From Lacticaseibacillus zeae DSM 20178 = KCTC 3804 (GTDB lineage: Bacteria > Bacillota > Bacilli > Lactobacillales > Lactobacillaceae), in contig NZ_BACQ01000062.1 in the NCBI RefSeq assembly GCF_000260435.1, forward strand, positions 19,330-83,329: a DNA stretch of 64,000 nt. The letters are read 5' to 3'. The position numbers were made by a program, and so were the translations under genes. The notes beneath the pieces were generated by a model. That model saw nothing but the letters and a program-made list of their open reading frames with translations. It ran no database searches and was not told the DNA's origin. Every line of letters starts with the position of its first letter. Position 1 is the stretch's first letter. Positions 1 to 8,164 of the stretch are shown one piece after another.

Positions 1-1010
1 TCAAATGGATCGACCGTGTGTTTTCGCGCGTAGGCTTCGATGACAGACCGAGTGATTTGGTCCTCGTGTGCCAGCAGGTCATGCAGTGCCGGTTTTAAGC
101 GGTCGTAATAGCCCAGCATGTAAGGATTTTGACTGGGATCGTCTGGCTCATCGGCAAAAGTGATCGTGTCTTTGGCCGTCAGCGTGATGCTTTTCGCCTT
201 AAGCCCCGAGCCTGCCATCAACGCCATTGCCTGCTCAGCTACACGCCGGGTACTTTGCTTGGCGGTTAAATAGAACGCCCGCTGAATCAAACCGCTGCCC
301 ATAGCTTTGACGGTTGGAAAAAGCGTCGAAATCGTTTTGCCGGTACCAGTGGGTGCTTGGACGAAAAGGCGCGCGCTGCTGTAAATGGCTTTGTAAACGG
401 CGGCGGCGAATTCGTGCTGGCCGGCGCGATATTCGGGAAACGGAAAATCAAGCGCATCAATCGACTCATTGCGGCGCTTGATGATGTCGCTGCGTAACTT
501 AAGCCAATCGGTGAACTCTGTCAGTAAATCCGTGAAATCATCGGCCAACTCGGCGGCCGTTTTGGTTTCAGTGAAACGGCTGATAGTGTCAGTACTGGTT
601 TGCACATACACTAAGGTAATGGTCGCGTGATCAAGGTGACGTTGTTGACAAAGTAAGTGACCATAAATGCGTGCTTGGGCCCAGTAGCGATCTTTGGTAT
701 TTTGGGGGCAATCTTCCCATGGCCGGGCGCTGGTTTTGATTTCTTCAACGGTTAATGTCTTGTCGCCATCGGTCCAGACCCCATCGGCGCGGCCTTCGAG
801 CTGGTAATCTTCATCTTCGACGGTAACCGTGGTTTTCAAATAGACTTCTTTTTCGTAATCCGGCTCACGGTGAGCCGCCTGCAATTTGCGGTGGATTTGG
901 CTGCCGATGATGGCGGTATTATTTGAATTGCTGGTAATCGGGTTGAGATCGCCGGTACGAACGGTTAATTCAACAAATTCCCGAATGCCAATACGATTAT
1001 GCGCCATCAT
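1..1010 (-). CDS. Cas4/RecB-like nuclease fused to a DinG/XPD-type helicase (3' part beyond window)
   Basis: The gene runs off the left edge, so only about 336 N-terminal residues are visible. The first 120 residues carry a RecB/Cas4-type PD-(D/E)XK nuclease pattern: His40, Asp76 in GRADG, Glu90 and Lys92 in EEIKT, and a QxxxY motif at Gln112-Tyr116. A helicase domain follows, with a Q-motif-like FPEYRAGQ and a Walker A motif APTGTGKT whose Lys is residue 225. The arrangement fits superfamily 2 DinG/XPD-like helicases that act in DNA repair. Two ATGs stand in tandem; AGGAGG lies 4 nt before the first (1010) and 7 nt before the second (1007), so initiation may use the second. The iron-sulfur cysteines and the C-terminal helicase half cannot be checked. 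A LexA-like box lies upstream. The domain call is from visible motifs; the DNA-repair role is inference. Confidence 0.85.
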   Translation of the reverse strand, partial: MMAHNRIGIREFVELTVRTGDLNPITSNSNNTAIIGSQIHRKLQAAHREPDYEKEVYLKTTVTVEDEDYQLEGRADGVWTDGDKTLTVEEIKTSARPWEDCPQNTKDRYWAQARIYGHLLCQQRHLDHATITLVYVQTSTDTISRFTETKTAAELADDFTDLLTEFTDWLKLRSDIIKRRNESIDALDFPFPEYRAGQHEFAAAVYKAIYSSARLFVQAPTGTGKTISTLFPTVKAMGSGLIQRAFYLTAKQSTRRVAEQAMALMAGSGLKAKSITLTAKDTITFADEPDDPSQNPYMLGYYDRLKPALHDLLAHEDQITRSVIEAYARKHTVDPF

Positions 1011-1020
1011 CGGACCTCCT

Positions 1021-1140
1021 AAGCGTGAGCCGGCGCGTTCAGGAGTCGGAGTGTAAGTGGGCCTTGGGCGTGATGGCCCGGGCTTAGGCCATTGCGACCA
1101 AGGTCCTTACACGCAGACTCCTGCGCCGGTGAGCGCGTTA
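1021..1140 (+). repeat. Interspersed structured element, copy E1
   Basis: This is a full-length copy of the roughly 110-125 bp palindromic element found through the window. Stem segments seen are AGCC-GGCGC with GCGCC-GGT, AGGAGTC with GACTCCT, GTGTAAG with CTTACAC, and an inner ATGGCC/GGCCAT hairpin. Compared with copies carrying AGAAGTC/GACTTCT, both sides changed together here (a G-C pair replaces an A-T pair). It lies between the divergent helicase and lipoprotein genes. Confidence 0.85.
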
Positions 1141-1174
1141 ATGCCGTACTCAAATACAATTAGCTTTAAGTATA

Positions 1175-1186
1175 GAACATACATTC
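1175..1186. promoter_or_regulatory. LexA-like box upstream of the nuclease-helicase gene
   Basis: GAACATACATTC is an imperfect palindrome that differs by one base from the Gram-positive LexA half-site pair GAAC-N4-GTTC. It overlaps a minus-strand TATACT hexamer and so could control the helicase. One mismatch and no tested promoter keep this tentative. Confidence 0.35.
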
Positions 1187-1236
1187 TGTTTGGGGAAATG
1201 GCTAACATAATATTATCAATGAATTCCGGGTGTTCC

Positions 1237-1265
1237 TTGGTTTTTATTTTAATTAGAGGCATAAT
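1237..1265 (+). promoter_or_regulatory. Promoter of the orphan sugar-binding lipoprotein gene
   Basis: TTGGTT and CATAAT are separated by 17 bp, about 85 nt before the lipoprotein start. No cre site is obvious here. Confidence 0.5.
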
Positions 1266-1349
1266 AAGGGGTGTCAAGACATATGACAAATACGGCGGCT
1301 TGCAAACACTGTCGATCGGTAAGCCGCGACATCAAATGAGGGACATAAG

Positions 1350-2642
1350 ATGAAGAAGACTAGTTTCTGGCGTTTGTTAGGTTTTTTGGGTGCGATTTTG
1401 GTCTTGTTGACCGCTTGCGGTAAGCAGAGCTCAGCAGCAAAATCGTCGTCATCCAGTGCACCAGTAAAAATTACATACTGGCACCGGATGACAGGTTCGT
1501 ATGACAAGGCATTGAACAAGCTCATCACGAAGTTCAATCAAAGTCAAAAGAAGTACAAAGTGGTCGCAACGTCACAGGGATCTTACAACGCGCTGCAGCA
1601 AAAGATTATGGCTGCGGGCAAATCCAAAACTCTGCCGACGATGGCTCAGTCGCCTTATACCAACATTGGCGACTATGTAAAGAACCAATTGTTGTTACCG
1701 TTCGACCCTGAAATGTTGAGCGGTTCGGATAAGTTGAGCAGTAGTCAACTTAAGGATATTTACCCGAGCTTTTTGGCCGCCGGGAAGTATAAAGGTAAAT
1801 ACTACGGTCTGCCATTCTCGGTTTCGACTTCGGTGCTTTTTTATAACAAGCGTCTGATGTCACAATATAATATCAGTATGCCAAAGACATGGGCGGACTT
1901 TGCGGCTGATCAGGATAAGTTAAAAGGGACGGACATTAACGCTGTCGAGCTGGATCAAAGCTACGATGTTCCGTTAGAAGGGATGGCTTACGGTGCAGGT
2001 AGTCAACTGATTACACCAAAGCTAAAAGCCAACCTGAATGCACCGAAGACGTTGGCCGCCGTCAATCAGATTCTTGATCTGCGCAAGAGCGGCGCATTGA
2101 AGACAGCAGGCGAAGATCAGTACTTCAGCGTCCCGTTCGCAAATGGTAAAGCCGTCTTTGGAATTGGCTCATCAGCCACCGTTCCGGTCTTATTACAACA
2201 GGCGCCCAAGGATCTTGAATGGGGAACGGCTGTGATTCCTGAATATGAAGGCAAGCGCAGCAATCCATTAAACGGAAACTACAATGTCTTGTTCAAAGGT
2301 GCATCCAAGGCGCAACAAGCCGGCGCATGGGCATTCCAGAAATTCTTGTTGAAGTCGGAAAATGCTTCACAGTGGGCGATGGATTCCGGTTATGTACCAG
2401 TTACCAAGAGTGCATCTAACAGTACGACCTTTAAGAATTACCTGAAGAAACACGAGCAATACAAAGCAGCGGTTTCTGCCGTGCCGCAAAGCTTTGCATC
2501 AACCGTCTTTGCTGGCTACACAGATTACCGCAACGACCTTATGAGCACAGTTGACAGTACCTTGACGAAAAACGTCAGTGGCGAAACCGCGTTTGATCAG
2601 TTGCAGAAGCAGACTGAGAAGATTTTAAAAGAAAATCAGTAA
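1350..2642 (+). CDS. Extracellular sugar-binding lipoprotein (ABC transporter family 1)
   Basis: This 430-residue protein begins with a lipoprotein signal peptide (MKKTSF..., lipobox LLTAC with Cys at about residue 23) and a Ser-rich linker. The remainder resembles family 1 solute-binding proteins of the MalE/UgpB group, with an early ITYWHRMTG segment and a late SQWAMDSGYVPVTKSA segment. It should sit on the outer membrane face and deliver a sugar or sugar ester to an ABC permease. No permease or ATPase gene is next to it, so it is either an orphan receptor or works with a transporter encoded elsewhere. Its ligand cannot be read from the sequence. It appears monocistronic, with its own promoter and terminator. 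Confidence 0.88.
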   Translation: MKKTSFWRLLGFLGAILVLLTACGKQSSAAKSSSSSAPVKITYWHRMTGSYDKALNKLITKFNQSQKKYKVVATSQGSYNALQQKIMAAGKSKTLPTMAQSPYTNIGDYVKNQLLLPFDPEMLSGSDKLSSSQLKDIYPSFLAAGKYKGKYYGLPFSVSTSVLFYNKRLMSQYNISMPKTWADFAADQDKLKGTDINAVELDQSYDVPLEGMAYGAGSQLITPKLKANLNAPKTLAAVNQILDLRKSGALKTAGEDQYFSVPFANGKAVFGIGSSATVPVLLQQAPKDLEWGTAVIPEYEGKRSNPLNGNYNVLFKGASKAQQAGAWAFQKFLLKSENASQWAMDSGYVPVTKSASNSTTFKNYLKKHEQYKAAVSAVPQSFASTVFAGYTDYRNDLMSTVDSTLTKNVSGETAFDQLQKQTEKILKENQ

Positions 2643-2681
2643 TGGTATTCCACTAGGTTAGTGGTACCCTTCATAGTCTAA

Positions 2682-2729
2682 AAAATGACCGAGCTGCCAG
2701 ATTTTTTGGCAAGTTCGGTCATTTGTTTT
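2682..2729 (+). terminator. Intrinsic terminator of the lipoprotein gene
   Basis: A long stem, AAATGACCGAGCTGCCA paired with TGGCAAGTTCGGTCATTT (one G·T pair), encloses a T-rich loop and is followed by GTTTT. Confidence 0.85.
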
Positions 2730-2815
2730 ACAGATTCAAATTTTTGAAGTGGGTAAAGAAACTATTTTATCAGGCTATGACAAGAAAATCCGGGATCGTC
2801 TTTTGGTTTCAATTT

Positions 2816-3007
2816 TTATTTGCGCTCATACGTAAGCACGAACCAGCCGTACGCAAGAAGTATGATGCCGAGGGTTGCGATTCCTAATGAGTTGATCAAT
2901 GTATCTATTGTCAGTCCGTCTTTCGAGGTGAACCAAATCAGAGCGCTGACAAACATGATCGCCCAACTGATTGAGTAAATCAAAAATGCCTTTTTATGCG
3001 ATTTCAT
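2816..3007 (-). CDS. Small two-helix membrane protein, function unknown
   Basis: The 63-residue product has two hydrophobic segments (about residues 8-26 and 38-58) separated by a short loop that contains SKDGLT, with basic residues at both ends. That suggests an inner-membrane hairpin protein. A GGAGG lies 13 nt before the ATG, longer than usual, and an in-frame stop just upstream excludes an earlier start. It lies alone between a terminator and an unrelated plus-strand gene. I do not recognise the family, and the long RBS spacing leaves some doubt that it is translated well. Confidence 0.6.
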   Translation of the reverse strand: MKSHKKAFLIYSISWAIMFVSALIWFTSKDGLTIDTLINSLGIATLGIILLAYGWFVLTYERK

Positions 3008-3351
3008 AGCATCTTAAAACCTCCATGCTTAGTAAATGGGTAACATGATATTTGGAAATAATGCCATTGTACCGTTAACTGAAACTAATAATCAAATAAT
3101 GTTATAATTACAAAAAGATCCATCTAATTATTAACTGAGAACTTTATTTATGTGCCAATGTTTATAGCCTTAAAACATTATAAAATTACTTGACGACCAG
3201 GGAATATGAAACTCATTTTGCTGCTTCAATTGGCGAAATACCGTAACTGCGACATATTCAACGCAGACACAATTTCCTTATGGCGTTTGCGTCACCCAAC
3301 CTCAGTGGGCTATGATGGTCGGAGGATTGTTAAGCATTAAAGGAGACCGAT
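3008..3351 (+). promoter_or_regulatory. Gene-free stretch with an extended -10 promoter and a hairpin in the 5' leader
   Basis: TGT followed by TATAAT at 3103-3108 is a good extended -10 element, about 240 nt before the next gene. In the leader, ACGCAGAC (3261-3268) can pair with GTTTGCGT (3285-3292). I see no reading frame with a ribosome binding site here. A long leader with a hairpin may mean post-transcriptional control, but that is inference. Confidence 0.35.
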
Positions 3352-4002
3352 ATGGAAATCAATGTACACAAGTTTCAGGAAGCAGTTTTAGCAGGCACTT
3401 TCGAGCATACAGAAGTGCATCTGACCGCAGCCGCTTTTAAGAAAGACGGCGTTGATGCCGCGATGGCGAAGGTGTTCGCGGATGTCCGCAACGCCATCGA
3501 AAAGAACCAGTTGATTCAGGCTGATTTGGTTATCGACTTTCCTGAGCCGACCACGATCACAGTTGAAACCGGCGTGATCAACCTGCCTTTTGCAAACGTC
3601 AATAAAATTACGAACTTTCTTGAGCCGGATGAAATTGTCCCGGTCCGCGTTTATTTAATCGTGACTTCTCCATTCGTCAACGTTTCTGGCTTGCGGATTG
3701 ACGAAGCAGCAACGGCCGCTGATTATCTGCAGGACTTCGCAACGATCAATGACCAGATGATTGCCTCAGTTCAGGAAAAACTGGATCACATTCAAACCGA
3801 GATGGCTAAACCTAAGGAAATCGCCAAGGAAGTTCCGGCCAATAAACAAAAACCTGCGGCCAAAAAAACAACCAGACGGACTGCCACGAAGAAACGTACC
3901 ACAACGCGGAAAACAACCAAAAAAGCGGCAACTGCAAGCAAAACAGCGGCGAAAACCACCGCTGCTAAAAAGACAACGACACGAAAAACCGCTAAAAAGT
4001 AA
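3352..4002 (+). CDS. Unknown protein with a histone H1-like Lys/Thr/Ala tail
   Basis: The 216-residue protein has a mixed alpha/beta N-terminal domain (about residues 1-150) that I do not recognise. Its C-terminal tail (about 160-216) consists almost only of Lys, Arg, Thr and Ala, with repeated KKTT, RKTTKK and TAAKK blocks, ending in RKTAKK. Such tails occur in bacterial histone H1-like and nucleoid-associated proteins and bind nucleic acid non-specifically. AAGGAG precedes the ATG at good spacing. The gene stands alone with its own terminator. DNA or RNA binding through the tail is a reasonable inference. A link to the cell wall or membrane is not supported, since no signal peptide or membrane segment is visible. 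Confidence 0.85.
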   Translation: MEINVHKFQEAVLAGTFEHTEVHLTAAAFKKDGVDAAMAKVFADVRNAIEKNQLIQADLVIDFPEPTTITVETGVINLPFANVNKITNFLEPDEIVPVRVYLIVTSPFVNVSGLRIDEAATAADYLQDFATINDQMIASVQEKLDHIQTEMAKPKEIAKEVPANKQKPAAKKTTRRTATKKRTTTRKTTKKAATASKTAAKTTAAKKTTTRKTAKK

Positions 4003-4022
4003 ACGAGAAAATGATGTTACGG

Positions 4023-4060
4023 ATAGTCAGCGATACTTAGTTGGATCGCTGGCTATTTTC
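4023..4060 (+). terminator. Terminator of the Lys-tail protein gene
   Basis: ATAGTCAGCGAT pairs with ATCGCTGGCTAT around a 10-nt loop, followed by TTTTC. Confidence 0.8.
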
Positions 4061-4165
4061 ATGCACGCAGAAATGGCATTTCAATTTCCAAAGGCGTAAC
4101 CAACGATGAGTTAATAATTAATCTGAGGAAAACGTGAGAATGATATGTGAAAAGGGCCGAATGAA

Positions 4166-4194
4166 TTGAAATGAAAACGATTGCATATTATTCT
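4166..4194 (+). promoter_or_regulatory. Promoter with embedded cre site upstream of the GH20 gene
   Basis: TTGAAA and TATTCT are 17 bp apart. Between them lies TGAAAACGATTGCA (4172-4185), which matches 13 of 14 positions of the CcpA consensus TGWAANCGNTNWCA. A cre between -35 and -10 predicts repression by CcpA on preferred sugars. Confidence 0.65.
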
Positions 4195-4256
4195 TGAGAT
4201 GTTGCCGGAATAGGCCAATTTTGTTTCAGACACCAACCATAGGGGAGGTCGAGTTA

Positions 4257-5984
4257 TTGAAAAAGCAGGGGATCCACGTCTGGCTCTTGGCACTTGCGGT
4301 ACTACTGGGTATTGCCGTGGGTTTGAAGCAGCCACCGAAGCAGGTCGCAGCTGCGGATAATCGGTTACAAAGTGTCTTTTCAATTGATGCCGGGCGGAAG
4401 TACTTTTCGGTTGATCAGTTGGAAACGATCATTGATCGGGCACACACGGATGGATACACCGATGTGCAGATTCTATTGGGTAATGATGCGTTACGCTTCA
4501 TGCTGGATGACATGAGCCTGACTGTTGACGGGAAGACGTATACCAATGATGCGGTTAAGCAAGCCGTACTTGCCGGGAATCAGGCTTACTACAACGATCC
4601 GAACGGTAATGCCTTGACGCAAGCTGATATGGACGCGGTTTTAAAGTATGCCGCTGAGCGAGACATCAACATTATTCCGGTGATCAATAGCCCCGGACAT
4701 ATGGATGCGATTTTAACGGCAATGACAAAGCTTGGGATCAACAATCCGGCGTTTAATGGCTCCAAACGAACAGTTGATTTGAACAACGACACAGCTATTG
4801 CGTTTACCAAGGCTTTGTTACAAAAGTACGTTAGCTATTTTAAGGACCGGGTGACGATTTTTAATTTCGGCAGCGACGAATATGCCAACGATGTCGATAC
4901 CGGCGGCTGGTCCAAGTTGCAGCAAACCGGCACTTACCGCAAATTTGTGGCGTATGTAAATGGCTTGGCTCAGATGGCGGAAAATGCCGGGTTGAAGCCT
5001 ATGGTGTTCAATGATGGGATTTATTACAACGACCGCACGGATTTTGGCACGTTTGACCAGGATCTCATTGTGTCTTACTGGACGGCAGGGTGGTTTGGCT
5101 ATGACGTTGCCAAGCCGGAATTCCTGGCGAATAAAGGCTTAAAGATCATGAATACTAACGATGGCTGGTACTGGGTGTTAGGGCGTATGAGCGGCAATCT
5201 GTATAGTTATGAGACTGCGGTTGCCAGCTTAAAGAGCAAGAAATTTACGGATGTGCCGAGTGCCAGCAGCACGGTTCCGATTATCGGCAGTGTTCAGGCA
5301 GTTTGGGCCGATAACCCGAGCGCAAAGCTGGATATGCCTGCACTCCTGAAACTGATGGATCAATTTTCCACCACGTATACTGCCTACATGCCACGACCGG
5401 CGGATTACAGCAAAGTTGATGCTGCGCTTGCCACCGTGCCGCGGCAATTGAGCCAGTACACGGACGCCTCGTTAGCCAAATTAGAAGCAACACTTAATGC
5501 CGTGATTCGCGGTAAAAAAGCCAACGAGCAGGCTACTGTTGATGGCTATGCCCAAGCGATTACCGCTGCCGTTAAGGGCCTGCAGTTACGTGGCGCTGAT
5601 TACAGCCAAGTCGATGCCGCGATTGCCACAGCCAAAAAGTTGGACCGGCAGCATTACCAAGACTTTGCTGCAGTTGATGCTGCGATTGCGGCCGTGAAAC
5701 GCGGTCTGGACATCACCCAGCAAAGCAAGGTCGACGCGATGGCGACTGCGATTCAGACGGCGATCAAAGGACTGGCACTTAAACCGACACCACCAAAAGC
5801 GCCAACGCCGACAACACCGGAACCCGCACCAAAACCGACAGCAGCCGCACCGTCAAAAGAGACAAACAAGCAACCGCCGTTACCAAGTACGGCAGAAGCA
5901 ACGACACCAGCGTTAATGCTCGCAGGTGCTTCGTTGCTCGCGAGCATGGGCCTGTTATACTGGCGCCGTCGTGAGACAGATTAG
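4257..5984 (+). CDS. bnaG: Cell-wall-anchored GH20 beta-N-acetylhexosaminidase
   Basis: The TTG start is chosen because GGGGAGG lies 8 nt upstream and a clean signal peptide follows (MKKQGIHVWLLALAVLLGIA, cleavage near VAAA). The catalytic GH20 domain spans about residues 40-370; the signature Asp207-Glu208 pair in FGSDEY is the acid and its partner. Two or three FIVAR-like helical repeats (YSKVDAAL, YSQVDAAI, FAAVDAAI) act as a stalk, followed by a Pro/Thr-rich spacer. The end is a sorting signal LPSTA, a hydrophobic helix and RRRETD, so sortase should fix it to peptidoglycan. In L. casei a wall-bound GH20 enzyme, BnaG, cleaves lacto-N-triose; the symbol is given by that resemblance. It complements the gnb operon 6 kb downstream. 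A cre in its promoter suggests CcpA control. Confidence 0.85.
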   Translation: MKKQGIHVWLLALAVLLGIAVGLKQPPKQVAAADNRLQSVFSIDAGRKYFSVDQLETIIDRAHTDGYTDVQILLGNDALRFMLDDMSLTVDGKTYTNDAVKQAVLAGNQAYYNDPNGNALTQADMDAVLKYAAERDINIIPVINSPGHMDAILTAMTKLGINNPAFNGSKRTVDLNNDTAIAFTKALLQKYVSYFKDRVTIFNFGSDEYANDVDTGGWSKLQQTGTYRKFVAYVNGLAQMAENAGLKPMVFNDGIYYNDRTDFGTFDQDLIVSYWTAGWFGYDVAKPEFLANKGLKIMNTNDGWYWVLGRMSGNLYSYETAVASLKSKKFTDVPSASSTVPIIGSVQAVWADNPSAKLDMPALLKLMDQFSTTYTAYMPRPADYSKVDAALATVPRQLSQYTDASLAKLEATLNAVIRGKKANEQATVDGYAQAITAAVKGLQLRGADYSQVDAAIATAKKLDRQHYQDFAAVDAAIAAVKRGLDITQQSKVDAMATAIQTAIKGLALKPTPPKAPTPTTPEPAPKPTAAAPSKETNKQPPLPSTAEATTPALMLAGASLLASMGLLYWRRRETD

Positions 5985-6006
5985 TTATTTTTAAACTGAC
6001 AATAAC

Positions 6007-6038
6007 ACCCGCTGCGCTTAATTGCGTAACGGGTTTTT
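6007..6038 (+). terminator. Terminator of the GH20 gene
   Basis: ACCCGCTGCGC and TTGCGTAACGGGT form an imperfect stem around a short loop, followed by a run of T. Confidence 0.75.
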
Positions 6039-6124
6039 GGTTGCCCCAAAACCGGTCAAGTGGCCGGCTACGACACGTTCAGCAACGAAAGGAATCAACA
6101 TGAATGACAGTTTTTGGAATCACG

Positions 6125-6179
6125 GCGCAATAACAGTGCAAGAATTGCGCTTTCATAAATGCAAAAGCAAGCGTTTGCA
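6125..6179 (+). promoter_or_regulatory. Hairpin and weak cre-like site in the leader of the PTS regulator gene
   Basis: GCGCAAT (6125-6131) pairs with ATTGCGC (6144-6150). A cre-like AGCAAGCGTTTGCA matches only 11 of 14 consensus positions. Both are plausible control sites for the PTS operon, but neither is strong alone. Confidence 0.3.
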
Positions 6180-6229
6180 ACAGCTGACAGGTGGTCTAGA
6201 CTTTTTAATTGGAAAGGGGGAACGGCAAT

Positions 6230-8164
6230 TTGAAAGATAAGAAGCTGTTGATTCTGGACTTTTTACTGAAGCACGGCACAGTTCACTACGATCAAATTGC
6301 CGAAGCGACCGGGCTTTCCGAGCGCACAGTTGGCAATTACTTAAATCGGCTGGACGCGGATTTATCACCGTATGCCGTCAAATTAGTGCGCAAGCGCAAT
6401 GTCGGCGTGTCTTTAGACGGACCGGCGGACCAAAAAGCCCATTTGTTACGCAGCATTCATGGTCAGGAAGGGTTCACCTCGCAAACAGCACGTGAGCATT
6501 ATCTGATGATCAAGTTGTTGCTGACCAATCGGCCGTATACCCTCAGCAAGCTTGCTGACGACCTATTTGTTAGCCGCCGCACCATCGACAACGACTTTAA
6601 GTCCGTCAAGCGAGTCTTCCGAGAAAATCACGTAACCGTGCAAACTAGCCGAACCGGCATCCAAGTGACAGCCTCCGAATCACGGCGGCGCCATATGTTG
6701 GCAAAATTACTTCGCGGCTACTGGGGTGAAAGCCTGTCCGTTGCCAAGCAAAAAGACGGCGAGGTGGTCCAGCAGATTCATTTGCCGGCGTATCTGAATC
6801 ATTTAGTCAATCCAGCGACCACCAAGGCGGTTATGCAGAGCTTGGCTGAATTTCTGAAACAGTCAGACTTGATCTTTTCAGATTATGCACTGCAATCGTT
6901 GGCCATTCATCTTATCATCGCTTGCGAGCGCCCAAAAAAAACCGCGCCTGCACCGGTCCACCCAGCGCCACTGCTGCCTGAAACCAAGCAATTATTAACC
7001 CTTGTGACTAAGCATGTGCACCGGACACTGGATAATGCCGATGCGCAACAGATCAACGCCCACATCGCAGCGATTCTGGATCGGCAGGTCAGTGATGCGC
7101 CGGCCGCAAGTATTGAGGATCAGGCAGCACCGGTGCTTAGACAGCAGATTGCCGGGTGGCTAACCGGGATATCGCCAGACACACGGCTGCTGGACGATTT
7201 AAGCGTTCATCTCAGCGGCGCTCTGGCCCGGATTTCCCAGGGTATGACGATTCCCAATCCATACACGGAAGAGATCAAACGCAATTTTCCAATGGCGTTT
7301 GATGCGGCTGCTCAGCTGAGCATGGCCGTTGCGAAACACTATCATGTCACTTTCAACGATGACGAGTCCGGCTTTCTCGCCCTACATTTCGAATCCTTCT
7401 TCGAACGGCAACATGCCGCAGATCGCATTTCAACGGTGGTGGTTTGTTCCAGCGGTGTCGGGACCAGCCGTTTGCTTGCTCAACGCTTGGAAGAACGCTT
7501 CCGCGAAAAGCTAGTCATCACGCGGACAATCGGCTTGGCAGACCTGATGCGGCAAACGATCCCCGAGACGTTGATTATCAGCACGGTGCCGATCCAAGGG
7601 ATGCGCCAACCAGTGGTGATCGTGAATCCGTTGTTGTTGCAACATGACATCGAAAAAGTCGCGCAGCAAGCTGATCGCCTGCGTTTTGGAACAGATGGCG
7701 ATGCTTTTCTCAGCCTGTTAGATCCAAAACTGGTTTTGCCGAATTTGCCGCAGACTGATCAACATGCGGCCATGCAGGCAATGATTCGGCAACTGACAAA
7801 AAACGGTGTGTTTGAAGACGAAACGTTGCCGCTGAAACTGGCCGAAGATCGCGAAAAGCTCGCGACAACGGCGATGCGCCTCGTCGCGATTCCCCATATC
7901 TCGCCGGAAATGGTTCAGCGGCCGGCAATTGCGCTTGGACTGGCACCCGAAGGCATCGACTGGTCTGGGCAGAAGGTCAAAGTGGTCTTTTTCCTCGCAC
8001 TCAATGCGGCTGCACCTGGCGATCAGCGCCGCATTTACCAAGTCATGAATCGAATGATTGATGATCGTCTATTTTGTGAAAAGCTGGCACAAAGTCCGAC
8101 CCCAGCCAGCGCGTTAAAAACCTTATCTGAATATGTTCATAAAGGAGCGAACGGATTTGAATGA
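6230..8164 (+). CDS. PRD-containing PTS transcriptional regulator (ManR/MtlR type)
   Basis: The 644-residue protein starts at TTG, 9 nt after AAAGGGGG. An N-terminal winged helix-turn-helix (about residues 1-60) and an Mga-like HTH (about 85-140) precede one or two PRD domains. Next comes an EIIB-like domain with Cys406 in VCSSGVGTS and a C-terminal EIIA-like domain with His556 in AIPHIS. Regulators of this build are switched by phosphorylation from HPr and the cognate EII proteins and activate their own PTS operon. It overlaps the next gene by 8 nt and heads a three-gene operon, so it most likely controls the EIIA and EIIBC that follow. The inducing sugar is not visible. Confidence 0.88.
   Translation: MKDKKLLILDFLLKHGTVHYDQIAEATGLSERTVGNYLNRLDADLSPYAVKLVRKRNVGVSLDGPADQKAHLLRSIHGQEGFTSQTAREHYLMIKLLLTNRPYTLSKLADDLFVSRRTIDNDFKSVKRVFRENHVTVQTSRTGIQVTASESRRRHMLAKLLRGYWGESLSVAKQKDGEVVQQIHLPAYLNHLVNPATTKAVMQSLAEFLKQSDLIFSDYALQSLAIHLIIACERPKKTAPAPVHPAPLLPETKQLLTLVTKHVHRTLDNADAQQINAHIAAILDRQVSDAPAASIEDQAAPVLRQQIAGWLTGISPDTRLLDDLSVHLSGALARISQGMTIPNPYTEEIKRNFPMAFDAAAQLSMAVAKHYHVTFNDDESGFLALHFESFFERQHAADRISTVVVCSSGVGTSRLLAQRLEERFREKLVITRTIGLADLMRQTIPETLIISTVPIQGMRQPVVIVNPLLLQHDIEKVAQQADRLRFGTDGDAFLSLLDPKLVLPNLPQTDQHAAMQAMIRQLTKNGVFEDETLPLKLAEDREKLATTAMRLVAIPHISPEMVQRPAIALGLAPEGIDWSGQKVKVVFFLALNAAAPGDQRRIYQVMNRMIDDRLFCEKLAQSPTPASALKTLSEYVHKGANGFE

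Noticed and set aside
3761..4099. 112-codon frame overlapping the Lys-tail gene in another frame
   Set aside because: It arises because the A/C-rich tail codons read as Arg/Pro/Lys in the next frame; no ribosome site.
6100..6240. 46-codon frame beginning ATGAATGACAG, with AAAGGA upstream
   Set aside because: It overlaps the PTS regulator's leader hairpin, ribosome site and start codon, has no recognisable protein features, and is more likely a chance frame.
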